Notes under the pieces: generated by a model | Databases searched by the model: none | The model's input: the letters and a program-made list of their open reading frames with translations, nothing else | Told to the model about the DNA's origin: nothing | Assembly (NCBI GenBank): GCA_947503115.1 | Contig: CANNCS010000024.1 | Span: 1 to 41,945 of the forward strand | Length of the DNA: 41,945 nucleotides | Source of the DNA: an uncultured Marivita sp. | Lineage (GTDB): Bacteria > Pseudomonadota > Alphaproteobacteria > Rhodobacterales > Rhodobacteraceae | Reading direction: 5' to 3' | Translations under genes and position numbers: made by a program | Shown: positions 1 to 8,814 of the stretch, piece after piece | Layout: each line of letters starts with the position of its first letter | Position numbering within the stretch: position 1 is the first letter of the stretch

Positions 1-1122
1 CCCTACCGGACGTCATCACGTCAATCGGAACCAGAGATTGGGCGAAAGTGGGTCAATGATCGCAGCCCTTGGTATAACGCCACAGTAAGCCTCGGCCCGA
101 CAGTGTCACAGCACTATACGCTTACTGACGAACACGATAATTCGACGTGCCCTATCTTCCCGGATAGTGCGTTTACGTCTCGTGCCGTGTCCCCGACCGA
201 AGCATTGCAGCGTCTTGCGCATTTCGACCCTTACACGCTTGACGTGAACACCACCGTCACACCTGACTCCTGGTGTCCGACAGGCACGTATGGTTCCGTA
301 ATTGCACACAGCTCTGATCGTGACGAATTGGTCGCCCATATCGGCACTTTGAGCGCGGGCGGGAACACCGCCATTGACCTTGGAATGAAGTGGGGGGTCG
401 CTCTACTTGATCCGTCCGCCCGTTCTGTTGTGACCGGCCTCATCGCCAGTGGCGACGTGGTGCCCGAAGCTGCAGGTCGACCAGCGGAATATGACGCGCC
501 TGATGCGCTCAAGATCGCAGTGGTCATGACCGACGGCATGAACACCACGCAGTTCAACCTCGCTCCCGAGTACGCAAGCGGTGCTTCGAACATCTGGATT
601 GATGATCGCGGCGACAACGATCCGACCAATGATCGTTTCTCTCACCGCGTGCGTGATGAGAGCGGCACAAACAACGACGTGTATTTCTGGTCTCGCTACG
701 AATACGGCAGCTGGAACGATCGCTATGACAGTGACCCCGACGGGGGCAACTCTGCACGCCGGATGGACAACTCGGAAGTCTTTGCGCGATGGGGCACCCG
801 TGCCTTTGGTCAGAAGTTCTTCCGCAAACCGTACTATGACGGCTGGGTGTCGTACAATCAGTACTACAATGCCTACTATGCCTACACACCGATTGTTTCG
901 GGTGACGAGGCCGATGACCGTCTGTCGACGATCTGTAGTTCCGCCCGTGACGCAGACATCACCGTCTTCGCCATCGGTTTCGAAGCCCCCGACGAAGGTC
1001 AGGCAGCCATGCGTGACTGCGCCTCGTCTCCGGCTCACTACTTCCCTGTCGAAGGTCTTGAAATCTCCGACGCGTTTCAGGCGATTGCCCGGACCATTAA
1101 CCAGCTGAGGTTGACACAATGA
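1..1122 (+). CDS. TadG-like pilus assembly protein with vWA domain (5' truncated by window)
   Basis: The frame is open to the first base of the window, so the start lies upstream; the GTG at 103 is an internal codon rather than a convincing start. The visible 373 residues hold the second half of a von Willebrand factor A-like domain: a Gly-Gly-Asn-Thr motif near 364-376 (second MIDAS-type motif) and a Met-Thr-Asp-Gly motif near 527-538 (third MIDAS-type motif), separated by a Tyr/Asp-rich insertion. The C-terminal part (Ile-Thr-Val-Phe-Ala-Ile-Gly-Phe-Glu) is typical of TadG. TadG proteins are membrane-anchored, mostly periplasmic partners of Tad/Flp pilus assembly. The stop overlaps the next start (ATGATG at 1119), and two TadE-type genes follow, which supports the assignment. 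The missing N-terminus should carry the TadE-like membrane anchor. Confidence 0.85.
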   Translation, partial: PYRTSSRQSEPEIGRKWVNDRSPWYNATVSLGPTVSQHYTLTDEHDNSTCPIFPDSAFTSRAVSPTEALQRLAHFDPYTLDVNTTVTPDSWCPTGTYGSVIAHSSDRDELVAHIGTLSAGGNTAIDLGMKWGVALLDPSARSVVTGLIASGDVVPEAAGRPAEYDAPDALKIAVVMTDGMNTTQFNLAPEYASGASNIWIDDRGDNDPTNDRFSHRVRDESGTNNDVYFWSRYEYGSWNDRYDSDPDGGNSARRMDNSEVFARWGTRAFGQKFFRKPYYDGWVSYNQYYNAYYAYTPIVSGDEADDRLSTICSSARDADITVFAIGFEAPDEGQAAMRDCASSPAHYFPVEGLEISDAFQAIARTINQLRLTQ

Positions 1123-1658
1123 TGCGGTTTACTCCCAAGAACATCCGCAGATTTCTGCGGGACGAAAGTGGCTCTGTCGTTACGATCCCCTTCGTCATCT
1201 GGCTGCCGGTCTTCCTTGGCGTAATCGTCGCCGGGATGGAAATCGGGGCTCTCTCTATCCGGCACACGCAACTTGAGCGTGGACTAGATATCGCGGTACG
1301 CGAAGTGCGCCTTGGTACTGGTGAAAACATTGATCATGAGACGCTCAAGACTTTGATCTGTGACAACACCACTCTGCTCACGGATTGCCAGGACATGCTT
1401 CGTCTTGAAATGATCCCAATGAGCATGCGGGAGTGGGACGAACCCGCACGCGATGCGGACTGCTACGACTCGGCAGAACCGGTGCGCCCATTGCGCCAGT
1501 TTGATCCGGGCCAGCCCAATGAACTGATGCTGCTGCGCGCCTGCTACAAATACAAGCCGATTACTCCGGTCGGTAGCGTAGGAGCAGCAATGCCCAAAGA
1601 CGCCGAAGGATTTGCAGCAATTGTGTCCTTCTCGGCCTTTGTACAGGAGCCTTACTAA
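1119..1658 (+). CDS. TadE-like pseudopilin / pilus assembly protein
   Basis: This 179-residue protein has a short basic N-terminus with the Asp-Glu-Ser-Gly-Ser motif at residues 15-19, then one hydrophobic segment at about 22-42, the standard TadE architecture (cytoplasmic stub, membrane helix, extracytoplasmic tail). The periplasmic part has several Cys residues that could form disulfides. Its first ATG (1119) overlaps the tadG stop; a second ATG at 1122 is equally possible. Its stop TAA shares a base with the next ATG (1658). The three genes are thus translationally coupled, as expected for TadE/TadF/TadG components that work in a complex. I cannot decide between TadE and TadF. Confidence 0.8.
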   Translation: MMRFTPKNIRRFLRDESGSVVTIPFVIWLPVFLGVIVAGMEIGALSIRHTQLERGLDIAVREVRLGTGENIDHETLKTLICDNTTLLTDCQDMLRLEMIPMSMREWDEPARDADCYDSAEPVRPLRQFDPGQPNELMLLRACYKYKPITPVGSVGAAMPKDAEGFAAIVSFSAFVQEPY

Positions 1659-2395
1659 TGACCGCTCGTATTCAGAAAAGCGTGTCGCGGTTCTTCCGCG
1701 ACACCAAGGGCGATGCTTCGCTTGAGGCAATCATCATCCTTCCCGCCATGCTCGTGATCTTTGCAATCTCTTGGTTGTATTTCGACGTGATGCGTCAGCA
1801 GGCTATTAACCAAAAAGCCAACTACACAATCGGCGACATCATCTCGCGTGAGACTGAAATTCTCGACGATGATTACATCGACAATGCGCGCAATCTGCTG
1901 TTCCATCTGGCACAGGCCCAAGGCGATGACGTCGACTTGCGGGTGTCTGTTGTCCAGTACAACAAGATTGGTGAAGGCGTGAGTTCGGGCAATGAGACAT
2001 ACGATCTTGTCTGGTCGACTGCACGTGGTGACTGGCCTGCATTGACCGACGGCGATATGACTACCTACCGTCCGGTGCTGCCGATCCTCGCAGTTGGAGA
2101 CCAAACTATCATCGTCGAAACACGCGACTGGTATCAGCCGTTGGTTCAGTTGGCGAATGACGGCTTCGACATTACGACCTATTCCTTCACGCGTCCCCGC
2201 TTTGCGTCTCAGGTGATCTTTGAAGGGGCCAATGACGGCTCTGGCAAGACTTGGCAGAACAATGGCTGGGGCAATGGTGACCAGGACGCTCCGGGCGGCT
2301 CGCTCTGCAACAACAATGCCGAAAACGCCACCGATTGCGCCTCGACCACGACCAAGCCGACTAACGGCAAAGGCAAGAAGAAGAAGAATACCTGA
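1658..2395 (+). CDS. TadE/TadF-like pilus assembly protein
   Basis: A 245-residue protein with a basic N-terminus, an acidic/Gly-Asp-Ala-Ser-Leu-Glu motif at residues 18-25 and a single hydrophobic helix at about 26-44, followed by a long periplasmic region. This is the TadE-like anchor of Tad pilus minor pseudopilins. The C-terminus is unusual: from about residue 190 it is low-complexity (Asn/Gly/Asp-rich with two Cys), ending in a run of four lysines. It is the last gene of the tad cluster in view and ends 3 bp before the stop of a convergent gene, so the operon ends here. Confidence 0.75.
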   Translation: MTARIQKSVSRFFRDTKGDASLEAIIILPAMLVIFAISWLYFDVMRQQAINQKANYTIGDIISRETEILDDDYIDNARNLLFHLAQAQGDDVDLRVSVVQYNKIGEGVSSGNETYDLVWSTARGDWPALTDGDMTTYRPVLPILAVGDQTIIVETRDWYQPLVQLANDGFDITTYSFTRPRFASQVIFEGANDGSGKTWQNNGWGNGDQDAPGGSLCNNNAENATDCASTTTKPTNGKGKKKKNT

Positions 2396-2398
2396 TGC

Positions 2399-2875
2399 CT
2401 ATGCCTGACGCCGGGCAACCATCACGGCGATAATATCAGCCATTGGGCGGGCCTGTGACCCTGGTGTCACCCCGCCCACGGCAACCCGGCGACCCAAACG
2501 CCACCACAAACCCGGCTGCCATGCCCGTGGCGCCGGGTTTTTCAATGTCAGCGTAAATCCATTTGATGGCTTCATCGCAAACGCACCCCGATTGACCGCC
2601 ACGATGTCGTCAACCTGCGCGAGGACGCGGCCATCACTGTCGGTCAATGACACTTCTGTTAAGAATAGCTTACGTGTCGTAGACACCTGCATTTTGTGCG
2701 CCATCCAGAGCGACACAAGACCCATCCCGATCAGAAACGCTTGCCAAAGAAAGTTGGCGGGCGGCTGTACAAAGGCCAAATACAGCACCAGACCGCCCAG
2801 CGTCAGAAGCATGCCGATACCGATAACACGACGGGGGCCGCGTGGGTCGACCTCGGCAAGAATCTCATCGTCCAT
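2399..2875 (-). CDS. conserved-type hypothetical membrane protein
   Basis: The start is placed at the ATG at 2875, which has a good Shine-Dalgarno (AGGAGAG) just upstream; a longer open frame to 2971 adds residues that look non-coding. The 158-residue product has two hydrophobic helices at about 18-36 and 42-60 separated by a short Pro-rich turn, then a roughly 95-residue soluble domain starting with a predicted beta-strand pattern. The arrangement (two helices then a small beta domain) recalls bacterial PH-like membrane proteins, but I do not recognise a named family. It lies convergent with the tad genes and downstream of the dehydrogenase gene (46 bp gap), so it may be cotranscribed with the latter. 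Confidence 0.65.
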   Translation of the reverse strand: MDDEILAEVDPRGPRRVIGIGMLLTLGGLVLYLAFVQPPANFLWQAFLIGMGLVSLWMAHKMQVSTTRKLFLTEVSLTDSDGRVLAQVDDIVAVNRGAFAMKPSNGFTLTLKNPAPRAWQPGLWWRLGRRVAVGGVTPGSQARPMADIIAVMVARRQA

Positions 2876-2921
2876 GGCGTCTCTCCTGTGATGCAAAGAC
2901 GCCGATAACGTATTCACATCA

Positions 2922-3872
2922 TCAAGGCGAGACCGCTCTGCTGATCTCCGAACCACGCTCCTCGGGTTCATCGTCGATCAATTCCGTCGGAAACCCCGGC
3001 GCGGTGATCGAAAGCCCGGTTGCTTGCTCCAGCCGCTCGATCAACCGATCCGATTGCGCCCGGTCGCCATATCGCGCCTGCCCGTCCTTAACGATGTTGA
3101 TCAACAGCGGCGACAGTTCCAATGGCACGTCTTTGGAATCAGCCAATGATTGGAAAAGGCCGATATCCTTCAGCACCAAATCCAGCGTGAAATCCACGTC
3201 ACGGTTGCCCGACAGGATCAACTGGCTTTCGGTTTCATGTACGAAGGATGTGCCAGACGACGCCTTGATCGCTTCGTAGGTGGTGCCAAGATCAATTCCA
3301 TGCGCCGCCATTGTGGTCATTGCCTCACACAGACTCGCAAGATGAATGGTGGCCAGATAGTTGGTCATCACCTTGAGTACGGACGCGCTGCCCACTTCGC
3401 CTGTGTGCAAAACGCGCCGCCCCATATAGGTCAGAATCGGCAGCACAGTTTCGAACGTCGCACGATCACAGCCCGCAAAGATCGAGATATTGCCCGTCGC
3501 GGCCCGATGACAGCCACCAGACACTGGCGTGTCAGCCGCTTGCCCACCTCTGTCCTGCACCGCTTTGGCCTGAACACGGATCGCCTCGGGATCGGTGGTG
3601 GACATTTCCAGCCAGATCTTACCGGGTCCGACCTCTGGCAAGAGCTGTTCCAACACCGCCTGCGACGCTGCCGGGCTGGGCAGGCTTGTGATCACCACGT
3701 CGCAATCGTGCATGATTTGCGCAGGGCTCACCCCCGCCTTCGCACCTTTAGACACCAGCAAATCGATTCGCGCGGAATCAAGGTCGAAGACAGTCAGGTC
3801 CACCCCATTACGCGCCAGCGTACCTGCCAGCTTGGCCCCGACAGCTCCCAGTCCCACAAATCCAACCTGCAT
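2922..3872 (-). CDS. NAD(P)-dependent oxidoreductase, 3-hydroxyisobutyrate dehydrogenase family
   Basis: The ATG at 3872 is preceded by AAGGAGAA and begins directly with the nucleotide-binding strand, so the longer frame to 3920 is rejected. The 316-residue product matches the beta-hydroxyacid dehydrogenase fold: Gly-Leu-Gly-Ala-Val-Gly Rossmann motif (residues 7-12), the substrate-binding Asp-Thr-Pro-Val-Ser-Gly-Gly motif (114-120), and the catalytic Lys167 with Asn171 in the conserved Gly-x-Ala-x-x-x-Lys-x-x-x-Asn helix. Members oxidise 3-hydroxyisobutyrate, tartronate semialdehyde (in reverse), 6-phosphogluconate-like and related hydroxyacids. The substrate cannot be read from sequence. 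A hydroxypyruvate-isomerase-like gene about 2.3 kb away makes tartronate semialdehyde reductase one option, but the genes are not in one operon. Confidence 0.85.
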   Translation of the reverse strand: MQVGFVGLGAVGAKLAGTLARNGVDLTVFDLDSARIDLLVSKGAKAGVSPAQIMHDCDVVITSLPSPAASQAVLEQLLPEVGPGKIWLEMSTTDPEAIRVQAKAVQDRGGQAADTPVSGGCHRAATGNISIFAGCDRATFETVLPILTYMGRRVLHTGEVGSASVLKVMTNYLATIHLASLCEAMTTMAAHGIDLGTTYEAIKASSGTSFVHETESQLILSGNRDVDFTLDLVLKDIGLFQSLADSKDVPLELSPLLINIVKDGQARYGDRAQSDRLIERLEQATGLSITAPGFPTELIDDEPEERGSEISRAVSP

Positions 3873-3970
3873 CGCCTTCTCCTTGTTTACCACTTGGCAA
3901 CAAGGTGCCGCCATCGGCACAGACCTGTCACGGCCAAAACCGACACTTGCTGACCTGCTCGTCGAAATTT

Positions 3971-5770
3971 CTACTCGGCCGCCATGCCGTCGGTGAATTG
4001 CAACCGCGCCAGTCGGGCGTACAGGCCGTCTTCGGACACCAGCGCATCATGCGCACCCGATGCGACGATGCGGCCTTGATCCATGACGATGATCCGATCC
4101 GCCTTTTTCACCGTCGCCAGACGGTGCGCAACGATGACGGTCGTGCGACCTTCGGACAAATCGTCGACCGCGTGCTGCACCGCCCGTTCGCTTTCGGCAT
4201 CCAAAGCACTGGTCGCCTCGTCCAGCAACAGCACGGGCGCGTCACGCAGGATGGCGCGGGCGATGGCGATCCGCTGCTTCTGCCCACCAGAAAGCATCAC
4301 GCCGCGTTCACCAAGATAGCTGTCATACCCGTCTGGTAGCGCCTCGATAAAGTCGTGCGCAGCAGCCGCCTTGGCTGCGTCTTCGATCTCGGCATCCGTG
4401 GCATCGGGGCGGCCAAAGCGAATGTTCTCGCGTGCAGACGCGGCAAAAATCACCGGGTCTTGCGGCACGAGCGCGATGTGCTTGCGGAACGCGTCCCGCG
4501 TCAGCGCGTCGACCCGCATACCATCAAGGCAAATGGCACCGGAATCCGGGTCGTAAAAGCGTTGGATCAACTGGATGATGGTCGTCTTGCCAGCACCGCT
4601 GGGACCAACCACAGCCACTGTTTCACCCGGAGCAATCCGCAGATTCACACCATCCAGCGCGGCTACACCGGGACGGCTGGGATAGGCAAAATGGACGTCC
4701 TCGAACGTGATCTCCCCCCGAACCGGCTGCGGCAAGGCAAGCGGCGTTTCAGGATCATTGACCGTGTCCTCAGCATGCAACAATTCGACAAGCCGCTCAG
4801 TCGCGCCAGCCGCGCGCTGCAATTCGCCAAAAATCTCAGAAAGCGCTGCAACAGAACCCGCGACCATCACTGCATAGATCACGAATTGTACCAACTCACC
4901 GGCGCTCATAGAGCCGTTCCGGACATCGGTCGCACCGATCCAAAGAACCCCGACGATCCCAGTGAAGACAAGAAAGATCACAATCGCCGTCATCTGGGCC
5001 CGCGTCCAGATCCGGCGACGCGCGGCATCAAAGCTCTTTTCCGTCACCTCGCCAAACGCACTTCGCGAAATGTCTTCGTGCGTGAATGCTTGCACCGTTT
5101 GGACCGACAACAACGCCTCCGAGGCATTGCCAGAAGACGCCGCGATCCAGTCCTGGTTCTCGCGGCTCAGCTTGCGCATCTTACGGCCCAGCACAAGGAT
5201 CGGCACCACCACCGCAGGCACGATCAACAGAACCATCCCAGTCAGCTTGGCCGATGTGAACAGCATCAGGATCATACCACCGAAAAACAGCAGCACATTG
5301 CGCAGAGCGATCGAGATGGACGATCCAAGTACGCTTAGGATCAACGTCGTGTCCGTGGTGATCCGGCTTAGAACTTCGCCGGTCATGACACGTTCGAAAA
5401 ACGACGGGCTAAGACCAATCACGCGTCCGAACACAGCTTTGCGGATATCGGCAACCACCCGTTCGCCTAACCGCGTCACCAACGCGTAGCGCAGCGCCGT
5501 TCCGATGGCGAGCAAACCCGCAATGCCCAGCGCCGCCGAGAAGTACAGATCAAGCAGCGCCCCGTCCGACGTGTTGAAATTGTCGACAACCCGTCGTACC
5601 GCCATCGGCAGGATCAAAGAAACACAGGCCGTCGCACTCAACGCGAACAGCGCCGCAAGCATCAACAGCCTGTAAGGCAGAATAAATGGCCAAAGGGCCG
5701 CCAGCGATCCAATCTTCTTGGATTTCTCGCGTTCTTCGTTCTTTGCCGGTATCGGTGTCGCGTCCGCCAT
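3971..5770 (-). CDS. ABC exporter, fused permease and ATPase (MsbA/BmrA-like)
   Basis: A 599-residue half-transporter. The N-terminal domain (about 25-330) has six predicted membrane helices typical of type IV (B-family) exporters. The nucleotide-binding domain follows with A-loop Tyr363, Walker A Gly-Pro-Ser-Gly-Ala-Gly-Lys-Thr (389-396), signature Leu-Ser-Gly-Gly-Gln (493-497), Walker B ending Leu-Asp-Glu (516-518) and switch His549. It should act as a homodimer in the inner membrane. Length and layout fit lipid/multidrug exporters, including the alphaproteobacterial family often annotated as MsbA-like, but the cargo is not inferable. It lies between tRNA-Gly and the dehydrogenase on the same strand, with about 100-140 bp gaps. 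Confidence 0.93.
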   Translation of the reverse strand: MADATPIPAKNEEREKSKKIGSLAALWPFILPYRLLMLAALFALSATACVSLILPMAVRRVVDNFNTSDGALLDLYFSAALGIAGLLAIGTALRYALVTRLGERVVADIRKAVFGRVIGLSPSFFERVMTGEVLSRITTDTTLILSVLGSSISIALRNVLLFFGGMILMLFTSAKLTGMVLLIVPAVVVPILVLGRKMRKLSRENQDWIAASSGNASEALLSVQTVQAFTHEDISRSAFGEVTEKSFDAARRRIWTRAQMTAIVIFLVFTGIVGVLWIGATDVRNGSMSAGELVQFVIYAVMVAGSVAALSEIFGELQRAAGATERLVELLHAEDTVNDPETPLALPQPVRGEITFEDVHFAYPSRPGVAALDGVNLRIAPGETVAVVGPSGAGKTTIIQLIQRFYDPDSGAICLDGMRVDALTRDAFRKHIALVPQDPVIFAASARENIRFGRPDATDAEIEDAAKAAAAHDFIEALPDGYDSYLGERGVMLSGGQKQRIAIARAILRDAPVLLLDEATSALDAESERAVQHAVDDLSEGRTTVIVAHRLATVKKADRIIVMDQGRIVASGAHDALVSEDGLYARLARLQFTDGMAAE

Positions 5771-5906
5771 CAGGTTCCCGTTTTTTGCTGCACTCGCTTA
5801 AACATTGGCCTGCCCGCAATGGTCAAGCCGAACGCGCCGCAAATGCCGATTTGCCGCGATAAAGTCCAATGGAGACTGAGGCGACAACAAAATTTTGGAA
5901 AGATTT

Positions 5907-5980
5907 TGGAGCGGGCGGCGGGAATCGAACCCGCGTCATTAGCTTGGAAGGCTAAGGTCTTACCACTACACAACGCCCGC
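5907..5980 (-). tRNA. tRNA-Gly (anticodon UCC)
   Basis: Read on the minus strand, a 74-nt cloverleaf with acceptor stem GCGGGCG/CGCCCGC, a D-arm containing TAGTGGTA, an anticodon stem TTAGC/GCTAA around the loop CTTCCAA (anticodon TCC), and a T-arm with GGTTCGATTCC. The CCA end is encoded (5907-5909). The short D-loop is normal for glycine tRNAs. Confidence 0.97.
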
Positions 5981-6162
5981 TCAACGACCCTCGACCTATG
6001 ATATGGTCAAAGCGGCGTCAAGTATCTCAGACCCACCAATGCCGGAATTTGCGACACAACGCGATACCAAACGCCCGATGGCAGTTCTTGATAGCCTTTC
6101 GCATCCAAGCACGGCATTTAAAGAAAGCGCCATGCTGAGGGGGCTTGAACAATGGGGCCGCG

Positions 6163-6945
6163 ATGAAGTTTTCTGCAAATCTCGGGTTTTTGTGGACAGA
6201 CCGCGCTCTGCCAGAAGCCATTCACGCGGCCAAGGCGGCTGGGTTCGACGCGGTCGAATGCCATTGGCCCTATGAAACGCCGCCGGACGCCACAAACGCC
6301 GCGCTACGCGAAACTGGCTTGCCCATGCTGGGGCTGAACACCGTTCGGGGAAATCTCGGCGAAAACGGCCTGACCGCACTACCCGGTCGCGAACCCGAAG
6401 CGCGCGCTGCCATTGATCAGGCCATAGCCTATGCGATCACCACACAGACCTCTGCGATTCACGTTCTGGCAGGTAAGGCTGCGGGCCCAGAGGCCAAAGC
6501 AACATTTCTAGATAATTTGCGCTATGCGCGCGCGACATGTCCCGACAACATCACTTTGTTGATTGAACCGCTGAACCGACACGACGCGCCTGCGTATTTC
6601 CTGCGAACGACCGATCAGGCGGCAGCGCTACTCGAAGAATTGGCGTTGCCCGGCGTCAAGATGATGTACGATTGCTACCACGTCGCGCGCACCGAGGGCG
6701 ATGTGGTAACCCGCCTCAAAGCGCTCCTTCCGCTAATCGGTCATATCCAGTTCGCGGCCGTTCCCAACCGTGGCATCCCCGACCAAGGCGAAGTGCACTA
6801 TCGTTACGTGTTCGAACAGATCGCATCACTGGGCTGGACCCGCCCACTTGGCGCGGAATACCGGCCCGGCGACGAAACAGACAAAAGCCTCGGCTGGCTA
6901 AACGCTGCAAAAAAGATCAGTCAAAACCAAAAACCCGGCCAATAG
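6163..6945 (+). CDS. hydroxypyruvate isomerase-like TIM-barrel isomerase
   Basis: The ATG at 6163 opens directly on the first barrel strand and gives 260 residues, the usual size of the Hyi family; a TTG at 6145 would add six residues. Family features are the Glu-Cys-His-Trp-Pro segment (32-36), Gly-Leu-Asn-Thr (57-60), Leu-Ile-Glu-Pro-Leu-Asn with metal/catalytic Glu135, Tyr-Asp-Cys-Tyr-His with Asp170, the Gly-His-Ile-Gln segment at 193-196, and Glu232 near the C-terminus. Hydroxypyruvate isomerase interconverts hydroxypyruvate and tartronate semialdehyde in glyoxylate metabolism, but relatives (OtnI, 2-oxo-tetronate isomerase) use other acids. It is monocistronic in view; its 3' end overlaps the convergent racemase-like gene by 29 bp. 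Confidence 0.83.
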   Translation: MKFSANLGFLWTDRALPEAIHAAKAAGFDAVECHWPYETPPDATNAALRETGLPMLGLNTVRGNLGENGLTALPGREPEARAAIDQAIAYAITTQTSAIHVLAGKAAGPEAKATFLDNLRYARATCPDNITLLIEPLNRHDAPAYFLRTTDQAAALLEELALPGVKMMYDCYHVARTEGDVVTRLKALLPLIGHIQFAAVPNRGIPDQGEVHYRYVFEQIASLGWTRPLGAEYRPGDETDKSLGWLNAAKKISQNQKPGQ

Positions 6946-7654
6946 CGGTACAGCGTCCGGAAAACCCGGCAAGCCGACCAAGATGCCATGCAAGAACCTG
7001 ATTGCTGGATAGCGCGGGAACACCCAGTTCGGCCTCGATCTCGTCGATCACCTCAAGCGCGCGCAGATTGGTGCAGGACATGAACACAGCGTCACACGTC
7101 CTATTTCGTCCAACATGAATCGCGGCGTCACGAATGGAACCGCGCGAGATCCGTACAACACGTTCCTCAAGTGGCTCATCGAAACTGCCAAAGGACGACA
7201 CCTCGATCCCGGCAGCGTCCAAGCCTTGAATCAAACGGTCGCTGACCGAAGCCACATAGGGGCTGACCAAGCCGATTTTCGTAATACCCCCAGCGTGGCA
7301 GGCAGCGATCAATGACGTCAACGGATCAGACACATGTGGTGTCGACACACCTGCCTTGATCAAACTCGCCACTCGTGCAGCACCAATGGCTGCACTGGCC
7401 GAGGTACAGCCATACCCAACCGCCGCCAGGTCTGCGCCGACAGGCAATAACCGGGCCGAAGCGGTAAGGCTGTCTTCCATCGCATGTAGGCTGTCCAGCG
7501 AAACAGTCGCGCTTGATGGCACACGAGACACCAACAGCTCCACATCCGAAGGCAAAAGCATGCGGAAATCCCGCTCGATGGTTTCGTCGCTTTGCAACGT
7601 CACCAACCCGATCTGCGTCGGACGATGCGTGTCCACGGTATAGGGCAGCGCCAT
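6917..7654 (-). CDS. Asp/Glu racemase superfamily protein (maleate isomerase / EutA-like)
   Basis: A 245-residue protein with the two-cysteine active-site plan of the Asp/Glu racemase superfamily: Cys83 in Tyr-Gly-Cys-Thr-Ser-Ala-Ser and Cys194 in Met-Ser-Cys-Thr-Asn-Leu-Arg. The Cys-Thr-Ser-Ala and Cys-Thr-Asn-Leu-Arg motifs are closest to the maleate cis-trans isomerase/arylmalonate decarboxylase branch, which also contains EutA of ectoine utilisation. The start codon shares one base with the stop of the upstream M24 gene (TGATG), so it is the third gene of a coupled operon. It probably isomerises, racemises or decarboxylates an acidic intermediate made by the two upstream enzymes. The substrate is unknown. 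Confidence 0.8.
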   Translation of the reverse strand: MALPYTVDTHRPTQIGLVTLQSDETIERDFRMLLPSDVELLVSRVPSSATVSLDSLHAMEDSLTASARLLPVGADLAAVGYGCTSASAAIGAARVASLIKAGVSTPHVSDPLTSLIAACHAGGITKIGLVSPYVASVSDRLIQGLDAAGIEVSSFGSFDEPLEERVVRISRGSIRDAAIHVGRNRTCDAVFMSCTNLRALEVIDEIEAELGVPALSSNQVLAWHLGRLAGFSGRCTAIGRVFGFD

Positions 7655-8814
7655 CAGATCACCCTCATTTCATGCGGTTGCGGCTGCGACAGGAATTCAG
7701 AGCCCGACTGGCGGATCACAATGTTTTCCTCATGCACAAGGATCTTCCCCTGCATCACGGTCACGGACGGCTCCAGCGTCAGTACCATTCCTGCCACCAG
7801 AACCGTATGATCCTGCGGGATGATCGAAGGCCATTCCGTCAATTGCATCCCCAACCCATGCCCAAGACGCCCGGCCTCCATCACGTCGCCACCGGGGTTC
7901 ACCACACGGTTCATGACATGAAACAGATCGGCAATCGTCACACCCGGCTTGGCGATCTCTACCGCCGCATGCGTTGCATCGATCAGGCGGGCATGGGATG
8001 CCGCGACATCTGGCAATGGGGAACCAACGCTATAATTCCGGTCGAAGTCGCAAAAGTACCCATCCCAGACCAGCCCCGTATCCAACATCAGAACATCACC
8101 TGACGCCAGCGGAATATCCACTGCCGGAGAGATCACGTCGGCATATCCCGACGCTTCAGCAGCGCCGGCCAGATACGGCACCCAATCCGCTCCGGCTTCA
8201 AGACACAGCATCTGAAACCTGCGGAACACATCCGACAACGCCATCCCGCGCGACACGTGGTCGGGCACACGGTCAAACGCGCGGGTCGCGATTTGGGCGG
8301 CATAGGCAATCTTAGAAATTTCCGCTTCAGATTTCACCATCCGCAGACGCCGCGTGATCGTTGCGTCCCCCACCAATCGGCGTGGAGCCAATGCCTCTTC
8401 CAACCGACGCAGATCAGCCAGCGGCATACGCACGTGACTTTCCATCTGGTCAGAGATCCCGATCCGACCGTCCACAGGAACAATTTCGGTCAAGGTGTCG
8501 ACCAGTAAGCCAATTCCGTCATCCGCATAGTCGGGCGAAGCCCAAGTGCGGATATCCGTGATCCAGCTTTGCCCCATCAAATGCGCCCCAATCGAGGGGA
8601 TTACGGCAATCGGATCGCCCGACGCAGGCACAATCACAAACCAGGGTCGCGTTGGGCTTTCCCAGAATCGCGTCAAAAACCCGGTGTAGTAGCGGATCTC
8701 TGGTTCGGTCGTCAGCAACACTGCTGCAAGACCCTGCTCGGCCATCAACGCCTGCGCGGCTCTCGTCCGCTGTTGGAATTCCGCAACTGGAAAGCCGCGC
8801 GGCGGGGGTGTCAT
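7654..8814 (-). CDS. M24 family metallopeptidase-like hydrolase (EutD/DoeA-like)
   Basis: The ATG at 8814 overlaps the upstream stop (ATGA), so a start 27 bp earlier is rejected. The 386-residue product has a creatinase-type N-terminal domain (1-160) and a pita-bread catalytic domain with all five metal ligands visible: Asp245 (Asp-Thr-Gly), Asp256 (Cys-Asp-Phe-Asp-Arg), His319 (Gly-His-Gly-Leu-Gly), Glu348 (Leu-Glu-Pro-Ser) and Glu362 (His-Glu-Glu-Asn). It therefore looks catalytically complete. The family covers Xaa-Pro peptidases, creatinase and ectoine hydrolase (DoeA/EutD). Lying between a PLP lyase and a racemase-like gene resembles eut operons, but the N-terminal domain motif around 42-60 (Tyr-Tyr-Thr-Gly ... 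Ser-Pro-Thr-Arg-Pro-Trp) does not look like canonical DoeA to me. It more likely hydrolyses a small cyclic or amide compound than peptides. Confidence 0.85.
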   Translation of the reverse strand: MTPPPRGFPVAEFQQRTRAAQALMAEQGLAAVLLTTEPEIRYYTGFLTRFWESPTRPWFVIVPASGDPIAVIPSIGAHLMGQSWITDIRTWASPDYADDGIGLLVDTLTEIVPVDGRIGISDQMESHVRMPLADLRRLEEALAPRRLVGDATITRRLRMVKSEAEISKIAYAAQIATRAFDRVPDHVSRGMALSDVFRRFQMLCLEAGADWVPYLAGAAEASGYADVISPAVDIPLASGDVLMLDTGLVWDGYFCDFDRNYSVGSPLPDVAASHARLIDATHAAVEIAKPGVTIADLFHVMNRVVNPGGDVMEAGRLGHGLGMQLTEWPSIIPQDHTVLVAGMVLTLEPSVTVMQGKILVHEENIVIRQSGSEFLSQPQPHEMRVI

